DNA of 9,781 nt. Origin: an uncultured Verrucomicrobiales bacterium. GTDB lineage: Bacteria; Verrucomicrobiota; Verrucomicrobiia; Limisphaerales; JACDHS01. Below are positions 5,926 through 9,781 of this stretch, piece by piece. The number at the start of each line of letters is the position of its first letter. Positions within the stretch are counted from its first letter, which is position 1. Below the pieces are notes generated by a model, which saw only the letters and a program-made list of their open reading frames with translations, had not been told where the DNA came from and did no database searches. Where the stretch lies: the NCBI GenBank assembly GCA_937983475.1, contig CALJZV010000455.1, positions 1 through 9,781 on the forward strand. Reading direction: 5' to 3'. Both the position numbers and the translations under genes were made by a program.

Positions 5926-7281
5926 TCATTCCAAGTCGGTCCACGTGATGAGATCGGCCAACGCGGGGCGACCATCATGCCGCCAGGCCAATGCAGGCGC
6001 TTGCATTTTGCCAACGGGACAAACGCGCGTGGCGCCCCAGCGTGCCAGTTGTGTGGCCAATGATTGGATTTGGCCCAGCGTCGCGCCCAATCCCACGGTG
6101 GAAATATTCGGCCTGATCATTTCCGCGCCCTGAAGCGCGTGGTCCAGGCTTTGCACGGCTTTTACATAAATAAACCGGTTGAGGCAGGAAAGTTGGAAGC
6201 GCGGATCGCTCTCGTAAACGACCGTCCACGCAGTGGACCCGCTGCTTTGGAACAGAAGCGTCTCGGGGGAGTTTGCGGCGCGCATCTGATAGAAGGAGCG
6301 ACGATAGGCAATGGCGCCGGCTTCCGTTTCGTTCAGAGGCCGCCTCGAAAAAAACTGTTCGTGCCGCTCCAGCTCCCCGGCGAGCACTTCGGCAAATTGC
6401 TCCGGGGAGACTTTGCCGCCGGTTTCGACATAAACCACGTGCGGGGACAAACATCCCAACTGATCCCAGGCCGCGACATCCCGCGCCACTGCTGCCGCGG
6501 CTTCCTTGGCGTCGGCTCCAGTCCAGTCGGCGGTCAGGTAGGCAAAACTCAGCCGGTGGCCGTAACCTATAAAGCGCGCTTGCTTGGGAATGATCTGGCG
6601 GATTTTTTCCAAAGTTTCGTCGCTGCCGGTGGCGGTGACACATTGGGCCTGGGCGAACAGGGCTTTTTCCAGTTCGGCGTCGCCGCCTTTCCACTCCGCA
6701 ATCTCCAGGCAGGCGCCCAGCTTGGGTTCCTCGTCGTAAAGCGAATGCGCGAACAGCAAGGGAAGCAGCGACGTGCCTGAGGCGCATTTGACGAACTGCG
6801 CCGACTTGGCCAGCAGCCCCAGCACGATACTGGTCAATGCGGGATTGGGAATCATGCCGCCGGTCACATGCACCAGCAGTTGCGGGCCTGTGGCGATGGA
6901 TTTTCGGTTGCTGTTTTGTCCGAAAGCATCAGTGGAAAATTCATCCAGCCTTTTTTCATGCCCCAGCTCCTGAATGATCAGTTGCTTCAGGGTTTCGGCA
7001 GTGATTACGGAGAAAAACGCGTCCAAGCCGGCGGACATGACTTGCCTGGTAAAGCCGGTGCGCTCGGGGCACGCCGCCAAAGCGCGCTGCCGGAAAGGGT
7101 AGCCTTCATCCAGCCACCGTTTGGCGACGGTGGAGAGAATCTGGACGAGGCTTTCGGTTGAGTAATGGGCCAAGAAGCGGTCGCGATTGTGACGCAGGGT
7201 TTCGCATGCCTCGGAAATCATTGCCGCGTTCAGCGTCGCGCCCGGCGGCAGATCAGCCAGAAAATAGTTGGGCGAATTCAT
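5926..7281 (-). CDS. LuxC-like NADPH-dependent acyl-CoA/acyl-protein reductase
   Basis: A 451-residue protein of the LuxC acyl-CoA reductase family (aldehyde-dehydrogenase fold), which reduces an enzyme-bound acyl thioester to a fatty aldehyde with NADPH. Diagnostic stretches are HVTGGMIPNPALTS (138-151), RFIGYGHRLSFAYL (236-249), WDQLGCLSPHVVYVE (272-286) carrying the probable catalytic C277, and the characteristic C-terminal block VGKMQAPALAWRHDGRP (423-439) followed by LADLITWTDLE. Length and motif order fit an intact enzyme. The ATG at 7281 lies 4 bp after the stop of the MFS gene, so translation is probably coupled. With the LuxE-like gene (8544-9686) it would form a fatty-acid reductase. 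No luciferase genes are nearby, so light production is not implied. The acyl chain length and the fate of the aldehyde are unknown. Confidence 0.9.
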   Translation of the reverse strand: MNSPNYFLADLPPGATLNAAMISEACETLRHNRDRFLAHYSTESLVQILSTVAKRWLDEGYPFRQRALAACPERTGFTRQVMSAGLDAFFSVITAETLKQLIIQELGHEKRLDEFSTDAFGQNSNRKSIATGPQLLVHVTGGMIPNPALTSIVLGLLAKSAQFVKCASGTSLLPLLFAHSLYDEEPKLGACLEIAEWKGGDAELEKALFAQAQCVTATGSDETLEKIRQIIPKQARFIGYGHRLSFAYLTADWTGADAKEAAAAVARDVAAWDQLGCLSPHVVYVETGGKVSPEQFAEVLAGELERHEQFFSRRPLNETEAGAIAYRRSFYQMRAANSPETLLFQSSGSTAWTVVYESDPRFQLSCLNRFIYVKAVQSLDHALQGAEMIRPNISTVGLGATLGQIQSLATQLARWGATRVCPVGKMQAPALAWRHDGRPALADLITWTDLE

Positions 7282-7285
7282 CTTT

Positions 7286-8530
7286 TTATTTAGTCGGAAG
7301 GCTCAGGTTGGTTTGGGCGGTGTCACGTTGCCTCAGGACGTGCAGGAACGCCAGGCCCGCCAGTGAAATCAGCACGAACACCGCCAGCAAATTGAACAGG
7401 CCGAAATAGCTGGCCGGCGCGGACGCGGTTTCTCCCAACCGTCGCACCCACGTGCCGATGAACCAATGCGACAAGTTGCCCAAAAGTCCGCCCACGGTGA
7501 TGAAAAAGCCAAAGACGCGTCCGCGAACCGTGTCATGCACTGACTGCATCAAAGCCGCTTCCACCATCGGAAAACTGGCCATGAAAAAGAAGCCGTAGGC
7601 AACCAGGCTGGGAATGGCTGCCGCGGTTGAAACCCGTGGAAAAATGAAAATGAACAACGCCGCCAGCGCCAGCACCAGCGTGGTCCAGCGGACGCTTCCC
7701 CGGTCGCTCAAGTGGCCGAAAAGCGGGTTGCTGATGATGGAGGCCAAATAAAGCAGGCTCAGGGCAATGCCCGTCTGCCTGGCGTCAAACCCATGCGCCT
7801 TCTGGAGAAACAGCGAACCGAGCGTGGCCATGCCACTGCCGGCAAAATCCCGGAAACAAAACGCCAAGCTCATGGCCAGAAAACAAAACCAGAGCATGGG
7901 GGTGGCAAACATTTTCACCGGCACCGGACTTGTGTTGCCGTCACTGCGTGAAGGCTCATTTGCCGGCGGATGATCCTTGGCCAGCATCCAGAACGCCGCC
8001 GCCGCAACCAGCCCGAGCACGCCCAATTCCAGCACTGGCTGTCTCCAGCCCGCAGTTTCCGCTCGCCAGCCCGCATACAGCGGGGCAAAGAAAAATCCCA
8101 TCGAAGCGCCAATGCCGACTTTTCCGAGCGCCTTTCCGGTGTCCGAGGGAAACAACCGCGCGATCAACGCTGTCGCCGCGGGATGATAAAAACTCCCGCC
8201 CAACCCAGCGAGCATCACGCAAACGATGGCCATGGCATAGGTCGGCGCAAAGGACAATCCCACGTAAGCCGAGGCGTTGAGCGCCAGGCCGATGGTGAGC
8301 AGCTTTCTCCGGCTGACCCGGTCGGCCAACATGCCCATGGGGTAGCTTGGCAGAAAATAGGCAATGCTGAGCGCCGTCACCAGGAAGGTGGCCTGTTCTT
8401 CGCCTGCCAGCCCAAGATCCTTTTGTATGAGCAAATAAAGCGGGATTAACGCGACCTGATACAGGTGCGTGAATCCATGCAGGACCGTGCAGAGCCAAAG
8501 CGTCCGGCGTTTGAGTTGGGCGTCGGTCAT
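7286..8530 (-). CDS. MFS transporter between the LuxE- and LuxC-like genes
   Basis: A 414-residue major facilitator with about 12 hydrophobic segments in the inner membrane. The MFS motif A loop between segments 2 and 3 is clear: GMLADRVSRRKLL (66-78), with a degenerate counterpart GHLSDRGSVRWTT (272-284) in the second half. The opening (LHGFTHLYQVALIPLYLLI, 17-35) and GGSFYHPAATALIARLFP (111-128) recall the fosmidomycin-resistance/FSR-like branch, which are drug or small-molecule exporters; this subfamily placement is by eye. A polar linker (about 186-206) separates the two six-helix halves. The ATG at 8530 is 13 bp after the LuxE-like stop, and the TAA is 4 bp before the LuxC-like start. 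That position inside the LuxE/LuxC pair suggests it moves the substrate or product of that pathway, which is an inference. No Shine-Dalgarno is seen. Confidence 0.88.
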   Translation of the reverse strand: MTDAQLKRRTLWLCTVLHGFTHLYQVALIPLYLLIQKDLGLAGEEQATFLVTALSIAYFLPSYPMGMLADRVSRRKLLTIGLALNASAYVGLSFAPTYAMAIVCVMLAGLGGSFYHPAATALIARLFPSDTGKALGKVGIGASMGFFFAPLYAGWRAETAGWRQPVLELGVLGLVAAAAFWMLAKDHPPANEPSRSDGNTSPVPVKMFATPMLWFCFLAMSLAFCFRDFAGSGMATLGSLFLQKAHGFDARQTGIALSLLYLASIISNPLFGHLSDRGSVRWTTLVLALAALFIFIFPRVSTAAAIPSLVAYGFFFMASFPMVEAALMQSVHDTVRGRVFGFFITVGGLLGNLSHWFIGTWVRRLGETASAPASYFGLFNLLAVFVLISLAGLAFLHVLRQRDTAQTNLSLPTK

Positions 8531-8543
8531 TTGAGCGATGGTT

Positions 8544-9686
8544 TCAGGCTGACATCAAGGAACACCCGCGCGGTTCGGACAGCATCGCGCGTCCGAGCAG
8601 TTCAAATCCATCGCCACGGCGAACCGCCAGGTCCTCGGTTTGAATGGCCATCACTGAGCGGACATTGGCCAGGTCAAACAAACGCAGCAACCCCGGCTGT
8701 CCTTCCGCTTGGTCTCGCCCGGTTTCCGGCGAAATGACACGGAAGCGCGCCCAGGGCGGAAGCCGGAAAAGCCGTCCTGAAGTTTGCGGTTGCCCGATGT
8801 CGATGTCATACGCCTGGGAACTGAGTTCGCTCATGCCGTATTCGCAGGCGATGTGCGACTGGGGAACGCCCAGGCGGCGGGACAGCAATTGATGCAGTTC
8901 ATTTTTTGGCAACTCGCGGGAACGCCCCTTGTAGCCGCCGGTTTCCAGGATGCGCGAACCGGCGGCCAGTTTGTAGCGGATGTTGTTTGCATCGAAGTGG
9001 TCGAGCAGATGGACAAACAAAAACGCGGTTCCCAACAGGCAGATTGGCCGGTTGGCGCACATGGATTTGCGCAGGCCAAACATTACCCGGTCCATTTCCA
9101 GGTGCCACGAGCCGTCACCGGCGACCGATCCGGCAAATATCGAGTCGGGGGAGGCAAATGCTTTGCGGACGGTTTCAAACATGTGGACCAGCGAGGAATG
9201 CGGCGCGAGGGCAGGGGAAGGCGTCAGGAAAATTATGCCTGGCTTCTCGGAAAATGAACCACTACGGTCTGCGATGATGTCGCTCCAGTCCGATAGAAAA
9301 TGGCGCTCAAACCATGGCAGCAGCGAGGCCTCGTAAATTTTCAATGAGTCGGCGCTGTGAAAGTGTTGGCTGCGCGTTTGCCCGGTCGTGCCACTGGAAT
9401 TAAACACTGTGGTTCGCTCCTCCGGCCCAAGACTGGTCAACTCCAGATCCTTGAAGGCGCCGGCGGGCACGGCGGGAATGTTTTCAAAGCTTGAAACGCT
9501 TTGCGGGATCACGCCCTGAGTTTTGCAAAAATTCCGATAGACCGGCACGGCGTCAAATTGGAGCGCAAACAACTGCAAGGCGAGGCGGTTGAAACGGTCT
9601 TCCAAATCCTCCGAATTATGGGAGGTTGCGCTGGCGATGAAGGACCGGAGGCCTTCCAGATATGGGTTGAAAGCGGCGTTGTGCAT
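8544..9686 (-). CDS. LuxE-like acyl-protein synthetase (adenylate-forming)
   Basis: A 380-residue protein of the LuxE acyl-protein synthetase family, close to the usual length. LuxE enzymes activate a fatty acid with ATP to acyl-AMP, move it to their own cysteine and hand it to LuxC. Adenylate-forming motifs are visible: the phosphate loop NSSGTTGQTR (96-105), ACEYGMSELSSQAYD (280-294) and QTEDLAV (349-355). Near the C-terminus, EPRGCSLMS (371-379) carries C375, corresponding to the cysteine acylated in luminous-bacterial LuxE, so the acyl-transfer step seems intact. The ATG at 9686 is the first start after an in-frame TAG 15 bp upstream. Upstream sequence to the window end (9687-9781) holds no recognisable gene; a frame ending at 9741 could be the tail of another minus-strand gene, but only 13 codons are visible. 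The operon promoter is probably outside the window. Confidence 0.9.
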   Translation of the reverse strand: MHNAAFNPYLEGLRSFIASATSHNSEDLEDRFNRLALQLFALQFDAVPVYRNFCKTQGVIPQSVSSFENIPAVPAGAFKDLELTSLGPEERTTVFNSSGTTGQTRSQHFHSADSLKIYEASLLPWFERHFLSDWSDIIADRSGSFSEKPGIIFLTPSPALAPHSSLVHMFETVRKAFASPDSIFAGSVAGDGSWHLEMDRVMFGLRKSMCANRPICLLGTAFLFVHLLDHFDANNIRYKLAAGSRILETGGYKGRSRELPKNELHQLLSRRLGVPQSHIACEYGMSELSSQAYDIDIGQPQTSGRLFRLPPWARFRVISPETGRDQAEGQPGLLRLFDLANVRSVMAIQTEDLAVRRGDGFELLGRAMLSEPRGCSLMSA

Positions 9687-9781
9687 GGCGCGGTTTTGGT
9701 TCTATCCGGCTGGTTTTCCGCGACAGCCGGCCCGGTATATTTAGCCGCTGGCGCAACCGGGGGCAAGTGAGGGATTTTCAG

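Noticed and set aside
5926..9686. Bioluminescence operon
   Set aside because: Only LuxC- and LuxE-like genes are present; no luciferase subunits, luxD or luxG are visible. LuxC/LuxE homologues are also found in non-luminous bacteria.
9509..9766. 85-codon minus-strand frame overlapping the LuxE start
   Set aside because: Low-complexity Pro/Ala/Ser-rich translation that mostly overlaps the LuxE-like gene in another frame; no recognisable domain.
9741..9781. Possible 3' end of another minus-strand gene before the LuxE-like gene
   Set aside because: A frame reads in from the window edge and stops at 9741, but 13 codons are too few to support a gene.

Overview
The window looks like a chromosomal segment of a free-living, polysaccharide-degrading Gram-negative bacterium, most plausibly of the Verrucomicrobia/Planctomycetes group. 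This is inferred from gene content and not tested: a secreted GH9-type glycosidase, a secreted formylglycine sulfatase, an AIM24-family protein, LuxC/LuxE-like enzymes, and weak or absent Shine-Dalgarno sequences before most genes. No rRNA, tRNA, CRISPR array or insertion sequence is visible.

Layout. (1) Positions 1-434, minus strand: the 5' end of a secreted glycoside hydrolase family 9 enzyme that runs off the left edge. (2) Positions 435-2364: an AT-rich block holding one plus-strand gene (623-2305) for an OLD-family ATPase/TOPRIM nuclease. A 26-bp imperfect palindrome lies on its left side, and a 10-bp direct repeat flanks the gene. Its composition and orientation differ from everything around it, so it looks like an acquired single-gene defence cargo. 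(3) Positions 2365-9686: seven GC-rich minus-strand genes in a tight co-directional run. In transcription order these are a LuxE-like acyl-protein synthetase, an MFS transporter, a LuxC-like acyl-CoA reductase, QueD (6-carboxytetrahydropterin synthase), an AIM24/TIGR00266-family protein, a secreted sulfatase, and a PHP-family histidinol-phosphatase-like enzyme. The gaps are only 13, 4, 28, 52, 33 and 58 bp, so several of these genes are probably co-transcribed.

How the genes may work together. LuxE and LuxC together make a fatty-acid reductase: LuxE activates a carboxylic acid as acyl-AMP and holds it on a cysteine, and LuxC reduces the acyl thioester to an aldehyde. Here they sandwich a transporter gene, and no luciferase (luxAB) or acyl-transferase (luxD) gene is present. 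The natural reading is a non-luminous aldehyde- or alcohol-forming module with its own transporter, of unknown product. QueD (queuosine/7-deazaguanine pathway), AIM24, the sulfatase and the PHP phosphatase look like housekeeping or catabolic neighbours with no obvious shared pathway. The sulfatase and GH9 enzyme fit degradation of sulfated or plant/algal polysaccharides.

The two parts most worth a second look are the LuxE-MFS-LuxC cassette and the solo OLD gene with its flanking repeat and palindrome. Both belong to recognisable families. What may be new is the arrangement, and that cannot be decided without a database search.
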